64,000 bases of DNA, taken from assembly GCF_900111815.1 (NCBI RefSeq), contig NZ_LT630004.1:2156293-2220292 (forward strand), read 5' to 3'. Of this stretch, positions 53,722 through 63,618 are shown piece after piece (position 1 is the first letter of the stretch; every line of letters starts with the position of its first letter). Below the pieces are notes generated by a model. That model made no database searches, was not told the origin of the DNA, and was given only the letters and a program-made list of their open reading frames with translations. A program made the translations under genes and the position numbers. The stretch is from Bacillus massilinigeriensis (GTDB lineage: Bacteria; Bacillota; Bacilli; Bacillales; Cytobacillaceae).

Positions 53722-54342
53722 ATGGGAGACGCAGGATTATTAATGTCTGGCGCAGCACTGTTTCTGAACAGTTTGATGCTGCTTGGTAAAGCAGAGGCAA
53801 GGAGCGTGGCTATGTTCAACATCTTTGCAGGCATTTTACAAGTAGCAGTGCCATTTTACCTCATCGCTGTTTCCGATCAGCAGCATTGGACCATTTATAG
53901 TCTAGCTTGTATTTTTTTATTCGGATTTACTTATCTTTATGTCGGATTTACCCTTTTAAAGGGGCTTGATGGGACTGGTCTAGGTTGGTATTCCCTTTGG
54001 GTAGCAATTATTGCAATTGTCTATACGATTGTAGCAGCAGTGCATTTTCAAGATTTCGTGAGTGCTTTAACGTGGCTTATGTGGGCACTCCTCTGGTTCT
54101 TATTCTTCCTTTCCATGGGGCTTGGCAAGAAAATTGATGCTTACGTCGGGAAGGTTGCTTTCATTCAGTCGTGGTTAACATTGACCATCCCTTCGCTTTT
54201 ATCGATGATAGGAGTTTGGAAAATGCCTGAGGTAAAAAACACTTGGATTATAATTGCCCTCATATCCATCTCCTACTTTACAATAGCCGCTTACAAATGG
54301 AATCGCGGAAAGGAAACAGGCAGCGAGCCAGCAAATGCATAG
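53722..54342 (+). CDS. AmiS/UreI-family small amide channel
   Basis: This is a 206-residue protein with six to seven membrane spans of the AmiS/UreI family, whose members conduct urea or short amides. Spans include GLLMSGAALFLNSLMLLG, AMFNIFAGILQVAVPFYLIA, FLFGFTYLYVGFTLL, WYSLWVAIIAIVYTIVAAVHF, LTWLMWALLWFLFFLSMGLG and IIIALISISYFTIAAYKW. The ATG at 53722 follows GGAAGG. No urease or amidase genes lie nearby. It is monocistronic between two terminators, so the substrate is unknown. Confidence 0.85.
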   Translation: MGDAGLLMSGAALFLNSLMLLGKAEARSVAMFNIFAGILQVAVPFYLIAVSDQQHWTIYSLACIFLFGFTYLYVGFTLLKGLDGTGLGWYSLWVAIIAIVYTIVAAVHFQDFVSALTWLMWALLWFLFFLSMGLGKKIDAYVGKVAFIQSWLTLTIPSLLSMIGVWKMPEVKNTWIIIALISISYFTIAAYKWNRGKETGSEPANA

Positions 54343-54346
54343 ATTG

Positions 54347-54384
54347 AAAAAAGACAGCCGGATTCTTAATCCGACTGTCTTTTT
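54347..54384 (+). terminator. Shared terminator of the AmiS-like gene and ppaC
   Basis: AAAAAAGACAG-CCGGAT / ATCCG-ACTGTCTTTTT hairpin with A and T tracts on either side, between convergent genes. Confidence 0.88.
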
Positions 54385-54394
54385 CTATTCTATT

Positions 54395-55327
54395 TTATTT
54401 CGCAGCAAGGACATTTGTTAGGACAGGTACAACCTGCTTCTTTCGGGAAACAACGCCTTGCAATACAGCTGTGTTATTAACAAGCGGTACATGGAAAGCT
54501 TCCTCAATAGATGGAGCAGCCGTTCCAAGAGCGATGGCAGCGGAATCGTTTGTCAAAATATCGGTGATAATGAAAACGAATAAGTCAAGACCTTTAGCCG
54601 AGATAGTCTTGTTCAATTCTGCCTCAAGTTCTTCCCTGCGCGCAAGCAGTTCATTAACATCTACCGTGTTAACCTGTGCGATTTCCACTTTAAAACTTCC
54701 CATTTGGAATTCTTTCGAATCAAGGGAAATTAGCTCTGGAACTGTTTTTGTACTGAGGTCAGCTCCAGCTTTCAGCATGTCTAGGCCGTACTTTTCTGCG
54801 TCCACTCCAGCAATCTCCGCAAGCTCACGAGCTGCATTGACATCCACTTCTGTACATGTCGGCGATTTGAATAACAAGGAATCAGAAATGATAGCGGATA
54901 GCATAAGTCCAGCTGTCTGCTTATCCAGCTCCACGCCGTTCTCCTTATACATTTTATTTAGGATGGTCGCCGTACAACCAACAGGTTCCACTCTAAAGTA
55001 TAACGGATCGCTTGTTTCAAAATTCGCCACGCGATGGTGATCGATCACTTCAGTTATCTTAACATCAGCAATATCATCAGCACTTTGCTGACGTTCGTTG
55101 TGATCAACGAGGATAACCTCATTGGCTTCTTCTGATACCTTATTTACAAGGCGTGGTTCTGCACTTTGGAAATATTCAAGGGCAAAGCGCGTTTCCTCGT
55201 TAATTTGGCCAAGCCTTACCGCCTCTACTTCCTTTCCAAGCTTTGATTTCAAGTTTGCATATGCAAGGGCAGAACAAATAGAATCCGTATCAGGATTTTT
55301 GTGCCCAAAGATTAATGTCTTTTCCAT
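54395..55327 (-). CDS. ppaC: Manganese-dependent inorganic pyrophosphatase (family II)
   Basis: It hydrolyses pyrophosphate, driving biosynthetic reactions. The 310-residue DHH-family enzyme has His9, Asp13 and Asp15 ([11 protein letters not shown]), the Asp in VILVDHNER, the DHH motif ([11 protein letters not shown]) and a C-terminal substrate domain ending near [15 protein letters not shown] precedes the ATG. Monocistronic. Confidence 0.97.
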   Translation of the reverse strand: MEKTLIFGHKNPDTDSICSALAYANLKSKLGKEVEAVRLGQINEETRFALEYFQSAEPRLVNKVSEEANEVILVDHNERQQSADDIADVKITEVIDHHRVANFETSDPLYFRVEPVGCTATILNKMYKENGVELDKQTAGLMLSAIISDSLLFKSPTCTEVDVNAARELAEIAGVDAEKYGLDMLKAGADLSTKTVPELISLDSKEFQMGSFKVEIAQVNTVDVNELLARREELEAELNKTISAKGLDLFVFIITDILTNDSAAIALGTAAPSIEEAFHVPLVNNTAVLQGVVSRKKQVVPVLTNVLAAK

Positions 55328-55447
55328 TATGACACTCCCAATTTCTTAATATCGGCATGAATACATTTCTTGCAAGCATACCCATAAATAATATACTCCA
55401 TATCGTAACAATTTTACACCCTTTGTAGGAAAATGCCCACATATGCT

Positions 55448-55480
55448 AAAAAGGGTGCAGTCTACCGACCACACCCCTTT
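55448..55480 (-). terminator. Terminator of ald
   Basis: Minus strand AAAGGGGTGTGGTC-GGTA-GACTGCACCCTTTTT with wobble pairs, ending in a T-run, just after the ald stop. Confidence 0.8.
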
Positions 55481-55485
55481 GCATA

Positions 55486-56607
55486 TTAAGCTTGCTCCAG
55501 CAATTGTCGAGCATCCATATATTCAAGACCTTGATCTTCTGCAACAGCCTTATATGTCACGAATCCCCTTAGAGTGTTGATTCCCTTCAAAAGAGCTTCA
55601 TTTTCAAGGCATGCCTGCTTGAAGCCTTTATTAGCAATCTGCACAGCATATGGAACCGTTACGTTGGTTAGACCCATTGTCGATGTCCGTGGAACAGCCC
55701 CAGGCATATTTGCAACAGCATAATGAACAACACCGTGTTTCTCATAAGTAGGATTGTCATGTGTGGTAATCCTGTCAGTAGTTTCAAAGATTCCACCTTG
55801 GTCGATAGCAATGTCAACAACCACTGAGCCTTGCTTCATAGATTTTATCATGTCTTCTGTGACAAGTTTTGGCGCTCTTGCTCCCGGAATTAGAACCGCT
55901 CCTATAACGAGATCTGATTCCTTAACTGCTTCTGCGATATTATAAGGATTTGACATCAGTGTTGTAACATCACTTCCAAAAATATCATCAAGCTGGCGCA
56001 GACGCTCTGGGTTTAAATCGATCATCGTAACTTGTGCCCCAAGTCCGATTGCCATTTTCGCCGCATTCGTTCCAGCTACCCCACCACCGATTATTGTTAC
56101 TTTTCCTCTTTGAACACCAGGAATACCGGATAGCAAAATTCCTTGACCTCCATAAACCTTCTCGAGGAACTGAGCTCCAATTTGTACAGCCATCCTGCCG
56201 GCAACTTCACTCATTGGCGTTAATAGTGGAAGCGCTTTATTTGGAGTCTGAACTGTTTCATAAGCAATACCAACAACCTTGTTGTCAATAAGCGCTTTCG
56301 TTAGTTCTGGTTCCGGAGCAAGGTGGAGATATGTAAATAAAATGAGATTTTCACGGAAGTAACTGTATTCCTCAGGAAGAGGCTCTTTCACTTTCATAAC
56401 CATCTCTTGGGACCAAGCTTCGGAAGCAGTTTCAACAATTTTTGCTCCTGCGGCAACATAATCCTCATTGGTAAACCCTGAACCAATTCCCGCACCATCT
56501 TCGATGAATACTTCATGCCCGAAATTCAGCAAATTTACTACTCCGGCCGGTGTCATCGCGACACGGTTCTCGTTATTCTTTATCTCTTTAGGTACACCAA
56601 TACGCAT
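55486..56607 (-). CDS. ald: Alanine dehydrogenase
   Basis: It interconverts L-alanine and pyruvate plus ammonia with NAD; in Bacillus it is needed for alanine use and sporulation. The 373-residue protein has [22 protein letters not shown], the substrate region [16 protein letters not shown] (with the catalytic His), the Rossmann motif [20 protein letters not shown], and [20 protein letters not shown] (with the catalytic Asp). GGAGG precedes the ATG. Monocistronic. Confidence 0.97.
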   Translation of the reverse strand: MRIGVPKEIKNNENRVAMTPAGVVNLLNFGHEVFIEDGAGIGSGFTNEDYVAAGAKIVETASEAWSQEMVMKVKEPLPEEYSYFRENLILFTYLHLAPEPELTKALIDNKVVGIAYETVQTPNKALPLLTPMSEVAGRMAVQIGAQFLEKVYGGQGILLSGIPGVQRGKVTIIGGGVAGTNAAKMAIGLGAQVTMIDLNPERLRQLDDIFGSDVTTLMSNPYNIAEAVKESDLVIGAVLIPGARAPKLVTEDMIKSMKQGSVVVDIAIDQGGIFETTDRITTHDNPTYEKHGVVHYAVANMPGAVPRTSTMGLTNVTVPYAVQIANKGFKQACLENEALLKGINTLRGFVTYKAVAEDQGLEYMDARQLLEQA

Positions 56608-56873
56608 TTTGCATGCCTCCTATATAAATATGAAAATCAATTGTGGCCGATTCCACTATAACACTAAACCGTCGAATAATGGAAGAAAAAATATTCATTT
56701 TTCCACTAAGCGCAAACAATTAAAATTTTAGATTATTTCTTTGTTCATTGCAAAAAAATTCATTATAAATGTACTTTTCGCCTGTTTTTTCACTTGTCCT
56801 TATTTTTCGTCAATTTGTAACAGCTTATAACTTACGAATGTTGTATAATTAAGGTAAAGGGAGGATGAGAGAA

Positions 56874-57323
56874 ATGGGACTAACTTATAAGAATATTTTA
56901 GTAGCAGTTGACGGTTCAAAGGAAGCAGCTTGGGCATTCAAGAAAGCAATTGAAATTTCTAAGCGCAATGATGCAAAAATCGTGATGGCGCATATTATTG
57001 ACCTGCGCACTTTTGCAACAGTGGAAGCTTATGACCGAACTATTTCTGAGAGGGCTAGCCAGTTTGCGACAGAATTATTGGAAAGCTACAAGCAGCAGGC
57101 CCTCGAAGCCGGTGTTAAAGAAGTGACATACGAAATAGATTACGGTTCTCCTAAAGTGAAAATAGCCAAGGATATTGCCAAGAAATATGATGCAGATTTA
57201 ATCATCTGCGGCGCTACAGGAATGAACGCAGTTGAAAGGTTCTTTATTGGAAGCGTTTCCGAACATATTGCCAGATATGCTAATTGTGATGTTCTTATTG
57301 TAAGAACAGAAAAAGAAGAATAA
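56874..57323 (+). CDS. UspA-family universal stress protein
   Basis: This is a small nucleotide-binding stress protein of 149 residues with the UspA fold. The ATP motif G-2x-G-9x-G-S is present at the end (GATGMNAVERFFIGSVSEHI), as is the N-terminal NILVAVDGSKEAAWAF. I chose the ATG at 56874, with GGGAGG 9 bases upstream; the ATG three codons earlier lies in that site. TATAAT (about 56844-56849) is upstream. The stress signal is unknown. Confidence 0.9.
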   Translation: MGLTYKNILVAVDGSKEAAWAFKKAIEISKRNDAKIVMAHIIDLRTFATVEAYDRTISERASQFATELLESYKQQALEAGVKEVTYEIDYGSPKVKIAKDIAKKYDADLIICGATGMNAVERFFIGSVSEHIARYANCDVLIVRTEKEE

Positions 57324-57339
57324 CCGCCTGAAACAATTG

Positions 57340-57376
57340 AAAAACGCGCGCAATCGCTCAGATCGCACGCGTTTTT
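57340..57376 (-). terminator. Shared terminator of argH and the universal stress gene
   Basis: AAAAACGCG-loop-CGCGTTTTT with an inner imperfect GCAATCGC pairing; it overlaps the argH stop codon and serves both convergent genes. Confidence 0.75.
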
Positions 57377-58752
57377 GCTGCCTCCAGCACTTCTCTCGCT
57401 TTCTCCAACTGTTCCTTGACTTTTATAAAGCCTGTACCCCCAGCGCTATTTCTTCTTTCAACAGATGTTTTAGGATTCAGCGCTTTGTAAATGTCTTCCT
57501 CAAAAAAAGGATGTGCTTGCTTGAAGGAAGTTAAAGGCAAGTCTACAAGATAGCAACCTTTCCTGATACAGGAAAGTACAAGCATCCCGACAATCTCATG
57601 AGCTTCGCGGAATGGAACGCCTTTTGCTGCCAAATAATCAGCTAGTTCCGTAGCATTGGAAAAATCCGAATGAACGGCCGATTTCATGTTCTCCATTTTC
57701 ACAGTCATGGTTTCTACCATTCCAGTGAAGATACGTAGTGAACCTTTCAAAGTCTTAACCGTATCAAACATTCCTTCCTTGTCTTCCTGCATATCTTTAT
57801 TATAGGCAAGCGGAAGACCTTTCAACACAGTCAGGAGACTCACCAGGTTCCCGTATACTCTCCCGGTTTTCCCTCTGATCAACTCTGCCATATCAGGGTT
57901 TTTCTTTTGTGGCATGATACTGCTCCCAGTTGAGAAAGTGTCAGAAAGTTCAATAAACTGAAACTCCTGACTTGACCATAATATAATTTCTTCCGCAAGG
58001 CGCGATAGGTGCATCATCAATATTGAAGAAGCTGAAAGAAACTCTAGGATGAAATCCCTGTCACTTACAGCATCCAGACTATTTTCATATATTCCATCGA
58101 AACTAAGTAAACTAGCTGAGTATGAACGGTCGATAGGAAAGGTTGTTCCCGCTAGTGCCCCCGCTCCAAGCGGGCTGATATTTATTCGTTGCAGCATTTC
58201 TGTAAAACGCTGCCGATCCCTTTCCATCATCCAAAAATAGGCCAGAAGATGATGGGCAAAAGAGATTGGCTGGGCACGCTGAAGGTGTGTGTATCCCGGC
58301 ATCACTGTCTCGACATGGTCTCCTGCCTTCTCAATAATCCCCTGCTGAAACTCGGTAATCAGGATAATCAGCTCTTTCACCTGCTCTCGCAGATAAAGGT
58401 GCATGTCTGTAGCTACTTGATCATTCCGGCTTCTCCCCGTATGCAGCTTCCCGCCAACGGGTCCAATCATTTCCGTTAGCAAATGCTCAATGTTCAGATG
58501 AATATCCTCATATTTTGCTAAAAACTCAAGTTCTCCATTTTCCGCTTTGGCTTTAAGTTGGAACAGACCGTCCATCATTTTCGCTGCCTCTTCTTTACTT
58601 ACAACCTTTGTTTTTTCAAGCATTTTAGCATGGGCAATGCTGCCTTCAATATCTTCTTTAACTAACTGCTGGTCGAAGGGAATGGATGCGCCGAACTCAT
58701 CCACCCACTCTTCGGCAGAAAGGGTAAATCTTCCCCCCCAAAGTTTTTTCAT
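57358..58752 (-). CDS. argH: Argininosuccinate lyase
   Basis: It splits argininosuccinate into arginine and fumarate, the last step of arginine synthesis. The 464-residue tetrameric enzyme has KLWGGRF, the loop [31 protein letters not shown] and the fumarase-superfamily signature [12 protein letters not shown]. Its ATG overlaps the argG stop by four bases. Coupled to argG. Confidence 0.97.
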   Translation of the reverse strand: MKKLWGGRFTLSAEEWVDEFGASIPFDQQLVKEDIEGSIAHAKMLEKTKVVSKEEAAKMMDGLFQLKAKAENGELEFLAKYEDIHLNIEHLLTEMIGPVGGKLHTGRSRNDQVATDMHLYLREQVKELIILITEFQQGIIEKAGDHVETVMPGYTHLQRAQPISFAHHLLAYFWMMERDRQRFTEMLQRINISPLGAGALAGTTFPIDRSYSASLLSFDGIYENSLDAVSDRDFILEFLSASSILMMHLSRLAEEIILWSSQEFQFIELSDTFSTGSSIMPQKKNPDMAELIRGKTGRVYGNLVSLLTVLKGLPLAYNKDMQEDKEGMFDTVKTLKGSLRIFTGMVETMTVKMENMKSAVHSDFSNATELADYLAAKGVPFREAHEIVGMLVLSCIRKGCYLVDLPLTSFKQAHPFFEEDIYKALNPKTSVERRNSAGGTGFIKVKEQLEKAREVLEAAKTRAI

Positions 58753-59954
58753 ACTGTCACCTTCTTGCCTTGAACCATGCTTTGTACTTTAGTAGGGAGA
58801 CCCCAAAGATTGATGAAACCAACAGCAGCAGCATGATCGAATTCATCTTGAGAAGTATAGGTAGCCAGTTTCTCATTATAGAGGGAATATGGAGATTTTC
58901 TACCATCAACTATTGCATGCCCTTTAAAGAGCTTGATTCTTACTGTTCCTGTTACATACTGCTGCGTTGAAGCCAAGAACGCAGACAAAGCGTCGCGAAG
59001 CGGGGAAAACCATAAGCCTTCGTAAATTAGTTCGGTCATTTTTTTCTCAATCACAGGTTTGAAATGTGCTACTTCCTTCACTAACGTGATATCTTCCAGT
59101 TCTTTATGCGCTTTGATTAGCGTCACTGCAGCAGGACACTCGTAAACCTCACGTGACTTGATTCCAACAAGACGGTTCTCAACATGGTCGATTCTCCCGA
59201 TTCCATGCTTTCCAGCTAATTCGTTCAAGTTCAGAATCAATTGAGACAGGGAAAGTGATTTTCCATTTAATTTTACTGGGACACCTTTTTCGAAGTCTAT
59301 TTCAATCATTTCAGGGGTATCCGGTGCATTTTCAAGACTTGCAGTCAATTCATATGCTTCTTCTGGAGGAGCTGCCCATGGATCTTCTAATATGCCACAT
59401 TCATTACTTCTTCCCCAGAGATTTTGGTCAATGGAAAAAGGACTATCTAGATTAATTGGGATAGGTATATTGTTTTTTTGCGCATATTGTATTTCCTCTT
59501 CACGGGACCATTTCCATTCACGGACAGGAGCCAATACTTCTAAATCAGGATTAAGCGCCTTGATTGACACCTCGAAACGCACTTGGTCATTCCCTTTTCC
59601 TGTACAGCCATGGGCTACTGCAACCGCTCCTTCTTTCTCGGCCACTTCCACAAGCTTTTTTGAAATAAGTGGACGTGACAATGCTGATACAAGCGGATAT
59701 TTCCCTTCGTAAAATGCATGTGATTGCAAGGCAGTCAAAGCGTATTCCTGTGCAAACTCTTCCTTTACATCCAGAACATATGAGGTGACCGCACCGACTT
59801 TCAGAGCCTTTTCTTTTACAAAAGCTAAATCTTTTCCTTCTCCTAAATCGAGGCAGCACGCTACCACATTGTACCCTTGATCTTGGAGCCATTTGATTGC
59901 AACGGATGTATCAAGCCCGCCAGAATATGCGAGCACCACTTTTTTCGCTAACAT
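58749..59954 (-). CDS. argG: Argininosuccinate synthase
   Basis: It joins citrulline and aspartate using ATP. The 401-residue protein has the PP-loop [30 protein letters not shown] and the C-terminal [21 protein letters not shown] chose the ATG at 59952-59954 (AAGGAGAGAG upstream); the open frame extends ten codons further. An ARG-box lies just upstream, so AhrC/ArgR repression is likely. Confidence 0.97.
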   Translation of the reverse strand: MLAKKVVLAYSGGLDTSVAIKWLQDQGYNVVACCLDLGEGKDLAFVKEKALKVGAVTSYVLDVKEEFAQEYALTALQSHAFYEGKYPLVSALSRPLISKKLVEVAEKEGAVAVAHGCTGKGNDQVRFEVSIKALNPDLEVLAPVREWKWSREEEIQYAQKNNIPIPINLDSPFSIDQNLWGRSNECGILEDPWAAPPEEAYELTASLENAPDTPEMIEIDFEKGVPVKLNGKSLSLSQLILNLNELAGKHGIGRIDHVENRLVGIKSREVYECPAAVTLIKAHKELEDITLVKEVAHFKPVIEKKMTELIYEGLWFSPLRDALSAFLASTQQYVTGTVRIKLFKGHAIVDGRKSPYSLYNEKLATYTSQDEFDHAAAVGFINLWGLPTKVQSMVQGKKVTV

Positions 59955-59979
59955 TTTTCTCTCTCCTTCTGAATAAATA

Positions 59980-59993
59980 TTCATGTAGATATA
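59980..59993. promoter_or_regulatory. ARG box (AhrC/ArgR operator) of argGH
   Basis: TGAATAAATATTCA is a perfect dyad fitting the ARG-box core TGAATWWWWATTCA. It ends about 10 bases before the argG ribosome site. Confidence 0.72.
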
Positions 59994-60163
59994 TTATTAT
60001 TCAATACTATTTAATAACTTATCAGGTTTCCTTATCTTTTTCAATGGTTACATTACTTTTTCCCATAACAATTTATGCACAAGCAAAATTTAAAGTGTCT
60101 TCACTTCTTCTTCATGGATGATTGTTGTAGAATGAAATCAATAGGGAAACACGGGGGAGAAAT

Positions 60164-60478
60164 ATGGAGAATTTTTTCAAGCATGATAAACGCTTAGGCA
60201 TCCCGGTGCCTGATTTACTACAGGAATGGGAAGCATACAGTTCCAGTACTCAAGATTATATTCTGTTCCATTGGGAAAGGATTCGCGGTAGTATTCCCGA
60301 TCGAATTGCGGCACTGGAACATGTCATCAACCAAAAGCAGGCTCAGTTAGACGAAGAGATGAATTTCAAACGGTCGTGCGAGCTGAACAGCGAAATTGCT
60401 GAACTTGCCTCGGTCATTAATGAGCTTTGGCTGTGGTACCGAACAAACCAGGATATTTCCGGCAAAGCGCACAGGTAA
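60164..60478 (+). CDS. Conserved hypothetical helical protein
   Basis: I do not recognise a named family. The 104-residue protein is soluble and largely helical: ILFHWERIRGSIPDRIAALE followed by HVINQKQAQLDEEMNF and LNSEIAELASVINELWLWYR, which suggests an antiparallel coiled-coil pair. The ATG follows GGGGGAG at good spacing, which supports a real gene. It is divergent from argGH. No signal peptide or Cys residues besides one. Confidence 0.7.
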   Translation: MENFFKHDKRLGIPVPDLLQEWEAYSSSTQDYILFHWERIRGSIPDRIAALEHVINQKQAQLDEEMNFKRSCELNSEIAELASVINELWLWYRTNQDISGKAHR

Positions 60479-60636
60479 TAGACTCGTTCGATATCAGAGG
60501 AACAGGTATGGCTCCTTTCAAGTGGCCGATCCGGCTCCATACTTCTGTAATAGAGATATCAACCGTAAACGACAAAACAACTATACCAGTATCCATTATA
60601 TTCCATTTTAATCTTTAATCTCTGTAATTTATAAAA

Positions 60637-60665
60637 CAGATCCGACAATTTTTCTGCCGGATCTG
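60637..60665 (-). terminator. Terminator of ecsC-moaB
   Basis: CAGATCCG-loop-CGGATCTG, 8 bp, followed by TTTTAT on the minus strand, about 27 bases after the moaB stop. It may also serve the plus-strand gene. Confidence 0.7.
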
Positions 60666-60691
60666 CTTTATTCGTATGAAAGACGCATATA

Positions 60692-61204
60692 CTATAGATC
60701 TTTTTTTATTTCGCGGATAATATGGCCAAGCTCTGGCAAGATAAGCCGATTCATTGCGAGCTTCACTGCTCCTGTAGAGCCAGGAGTTGAAAAAACCGCA
60801 GTGTCCTTGATGACACCTGCAGTCGCTCTGCTCATCAAGGCTGCAGAACCAATGTCCTCCTGATAGCTAAGCATGCGAAACAGCTCACCGAAACCAGTGA
60901 TTTCCTTGTCAAACATCTCTTGCACTGTTTCAATTGTCACATCTCGCTTCGCAATGCCAGTTCCTCCATTGATGAGCACAGCATTGATATCCTCTTTGCC
61001 GCAACCCTTCAATACTTCATCCGCAATGAGTTTCGCTTCATCCTTAACGATTTTATAGTCCATAATCTTATGACCAGCATTACAGAGCAAGTCAACCATC
61101 AGTCGGCCGCTTTTGTCCGTCTCCCTGTTCCTTGTATCACTGACAGTAATAATCTTGCAGTGAACCACTGATGGGGCATTTTCTTTATGTTCCTTCGTGC
61201 TCAA
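60692..61204 (-). CDS. moaB: Molybdopterin adenylyltransferase-like protein MoaB (TTG start)
   Basis: MoaB proteins bind molybdopterin; in some bacteria they adenylate it before molybdenum insertion. The 170-residue protein has TVSDTRNRETDKSG, the MoCF signature INGGTGIAKRDVTIE and TPGSTGAVKLAMNRLILPELGH. The start TTG (61202-61204) overlaps the TGA of the upstream ecsC gene (TTGA), so it is translated by coupling. No other molybdopterin genes are present in the window. Confidence 0.92.
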   Translation of the reverse strand: MSTKEHKENAPSVVHCKIITVSDTRNRETDKSGRLMVDLLCNAGHKIMDYKIVKDEAKLIADEVLKGCGKEDINAVLINGGTGIAKRDVTIETVQEMFDKEITGFGELFRMLSYQEDIGSAALMSRATAGVIKDTAVFSTPGSTGAVKLAMNRLILPELGHIIREIKKDL

Positions 61205-62043
61205 TCTTCGGTCAGTCCCTTCCGAAAAAAATACCTTGCCTGATAATACCTATGCGCAAAGTCAGTCACTTTCCTCGTCATCTGATAATTGACTCCGGCT
61301 CCTATCCCCATGCTGATGAGCGGAAATCCTGACAGCTTTTTCTTACGGAAAAACAAAATAGCGATCCCTTTAAAGACCTGCTTCAATGGCTGTTCAAGCC
61401 AGCTAGGATTCGTAATTTCTTCACGACCGTGATAAAAATAAAAATCCTCTGCCTTCCTCAGGTCACGCATTAATTCATCCCAGCCTGCTGACTGCATCCT
61501 TTTCGGCATCATTGCTACGTGGAAAACTTTTAAGGCAGCCATCATTTCAAAAGGCGTATTCACTTCAAAGCCATAGGACATGGCCACCAGCTGGACTGCC
61601 CGCAGATTGATGACCGCCATTGCTGGAATATCCGCACCCAGCATTAAACTGCCACCACTCCCGGCGGAACCACCTTGCAAAAAGGAATACAGGCGGTGCC
61701 TTGAAATCTGCAAGGTTGCGATATATTCCATTTGTTCAAGTGATAACTCTCTCATATCCTCAACTGTCTCAATATCAGGTTGAAATATTCTACCCGCTGA
61801 CAGGATTCTTTCCCTCGCGTCCGTTTGCAGCTGGGATCCTTGAATTAAAGCGTGAAGATGAAAAAGCCAGCCGTCCATCATGCCAAAAAAACGTTCCTGA
61901 ATACCTTCCGGCAAAAGAGCAAAGGAACGATCAACATATTGATGATAGATTTGCTCGAAGTCATTGGGTTGATACTCAGCAAGTGCATTTTCCCACTCTT
62001 TCAAGCCGTTCAATACCTTTTGCTCCCTATCGCTAAAATGCAT
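61201..62043 (-). CDS. EcsC-family protein
   Basis: EcsC-domain proteins are membrane-associated, of unknown activity; in B. subtilis EcsC is the third protein of the Ecs system. From the ATG at 62041-62043 (AGGGGG upstream) the protein has 280 residues. It has the family segment GGSAGSGGSLMLGADIPAMAVINLRAVQLVAMSYG (in parts, near 130-165) and SGFPLISMGIGAGVNYQMTRKVTDFAHRYY near the end. The open frame extends 33 codons upstream without support. It is not beside ecsAB; it is coupled to moaB. Confidence 0.85.
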   Translation of the reverse strand: MHFSDREQKVLNGLKEWENALAEYQPNDFEQIYHQYVDRSFALLPEGIQERFFGMMDGWLFHLHALIQGSQLQTDARERILSAGRIFQPDIETVEDMRELSLEQMEYIATLQISRHRLYSFLQGGSAGSGGSLMLGADIPAMAVINLRAVQLVAMSYGFEVNTPFEMMAALKVFHVAMMPKRMQSAGWDELMRDLRKAEDFYFYHGREEITNPSWLEQPLKQVFKGIAILFFRKKKLSGFPLISMGIGAGVNYQMTRKVTDFAHRYYQARYFFRKGLTED

Positions 62044-62131
62044 AGTATAACCCCCTGGATATTTGTCATTAATTCTCAGTATAGCATAATTAACTGTTAA
62101 AGATTCAGACCTGTCCTGAAAGGAATGGATA

Positions 62132-62170
62132 AAAAAATGCAAAAGCGTCCTAAGCGCTTTTGCATTTTTT
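62132..62170 (-). terminator. Terminator of ackA
   Basis: AAAAATGCAAAAGCG-TCCTAAG-CGCTTTTGCATTTTT, a perfect 15-bp stem with T and A tracts, between ackA and the ecsC-like gene. Confidence 0.92.
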
Positions 62171-62181
62171 CAAGGAAAGAA

Positions 62182-63369
62182 TTACTTTGTCAACCGAACG
62201 ATATCTCTTGCAATCATGACTTCCTCATTTGTCGGAATAACCATGACTTTTACAGGGGAATGAGGGTAGCTGATAAACGCTTCTTCACCGCGTACTTGGT
62301 TTAGTGCAGGGTCCCAGTATACGCCCATAAATTCAAGGCCTTTCAGGACACGTCCGCGAATTGCAGAACTATTCTCACCAATTCCTGCTGTGAAAATAAT
62401 GGCATCTACTCCGCTCATACGCGCAGCATACGAGCCGATATACTTATGGATTCGGTTGGCGAATACTTGAAGTGCAAGCTCTGCACGTTCATTGCCTTTT
62501 TCTGCCTCATCTTCAATATCGCGAAGATCACTAGAAAAACCTGTTACACCTAGCATACCGCTCTTTTTATTGAGTACTTCTAGCACCTCTTCAGCAGTTT
62601 GATCTGTCTTTTCCATGATATACGGAATGAGCGCAGGGTCAATATTCCCAGAACGCGTACCCATTGTCACCCCTGCAAGCGGAGTAAATCCCATTGACGT
62701 ATCGATGGATTTTCCTCCTTCGATGGCAGCAATGCTTGCTCCATTTCCAAGGTGACAAGAAATAAGGCGAAGTTGTTCAACAGGGCGCCCAAGCATCTCA
62801 GCAGCACGTTGGGAAACGTACTTGTGTGACGTACCATGGAAACCGTACTTCCTTACTCCAAACTTCTCATAGTATTCGTACGGAAGACTATAGAGGAATG
62901 AGTTTTCAGGCATCGTTTGGTGGAATGCAGTATCAAAAACCGCTACCTCTGGAACATTCGGAAGCGCATGCTGGAACGCCTTGATGCCTGTAACGTGCGC
63001 TGGATTATGTAAAGGCGCAAGCTCAGAAAGATCTGAGATCTTTTCAAGGACTTCATCCGTTATGACAGCGGAATCGCTGAAAGTTTCTCCGCCATGAACG
63101 ACACGGTGGCCAATTCCTTCAATTTCGTTAAGGGAGCCTATAATCCCTTGAGAAATAAGCTTGTCCAAAAGCATTTTAACTGCTACTTCATGATCTGGAA
63201 TATCAAGCGTTTCTTTCACTTTCTTATCATTTACAGTAATCGTAAAGATGGAATCCGGGAGTCCGATCCTCTCTACAAGGCCTTTTGTGATAACCTTCTC
63301 ACTCGGCATTTCAAATAACTGAAATTTCAATGATGAACTACCTGCATTAATTGCAATCATTTTTGCCAT
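62182..63369 (-). CDS. ackA: Acetate kinase
   Basis: It makes acetate and ATP from acetyl phosphate, the overflow route in aerobic glucose growth. From the ATG at 63367-63369 it has 395 residues, the B. subtilis length. It carries [30 protein letters not shown], catalytic Asp ([11 protein letters not shown]), [27 protein letters not shown] and [17 protein letters not shown] two codons earlier has closer spacing to GGAG and might be used instead. Confidence 0.96.
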   Translation of the reverse strand: MAKMIAINAGSSSLKFQLFEMPSEKVITKGLVERIGLPDSIFTITVNDKKVKETLDIPDHEVAVKMLLDKLISQGIIGSLNEIEGIGHRVVHGGETFSDSAVITDEVLEKISDLSELAPLHNPAHVTGIKAFQHALPNVPEVAVFDTAFHQTMPENSFLYSLPYEYYEKFGVRKYGFHGTSHKYVSQRAAEMLGRPVEQLRLISCHLGNGASIAAIEGGKSIDTSMGFTPLAGVTMGTRSGNIDPALIPYIMEKTDQTAEEVLEVLNKKSGMLGVTGFSSDLRDIEDEAEKGNERAELALQVFANRIHKYIGSYAARMSGVDAIIFTAGIGENSSAIRGRVLKGLEFMGVYWDPALNQVRGEEAFISYPHSPVKVMVIPTNEEVMIARDIVRLTK

Positions 63370-63472
63370 AATCAATTTTCCACTCCTTTTTATATAACAG
63401 ATTACGTATATTTTGTCTGCTCCATATACAATTTGTCGGCAAATAAGCTATAAATCATACTCTCATTTTTAC

Positions 63473-63501
63473 ATTAAAACATTGTCGTTATAACTTTTCA
63501 A
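63473..63501 (-). promoter_or_regulatory. Promoter of ackA
   Basis: Minus strand: TTGAAA (63501-63496), 17-base spacer, TTTAAT (63478-63473). I saw no convincing cre site in the region read. Confidence 0.6.
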
Positions 63502-63581
63502 GCAATCTCTTGTTACTTTTCTTTTTTATATAAATGTATATTTATTCAGACACTTCTGCTTAATCAATTTATTGAATAATG

Positions 63582-63612
63582 AAAAAAGCCGGTGTATTTT
63601 AAAACACCGGCT
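63582..63612 (-). terminator. Terminator of ytxK
   Basis: GCCGGTGTTTT-AAAATACACCGGC hairpin followed by T residues on the minus strand, 7 bases after the ytxK stop. Confidence 0.9.
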
Positions 63613-63618
63613 CTTCGT

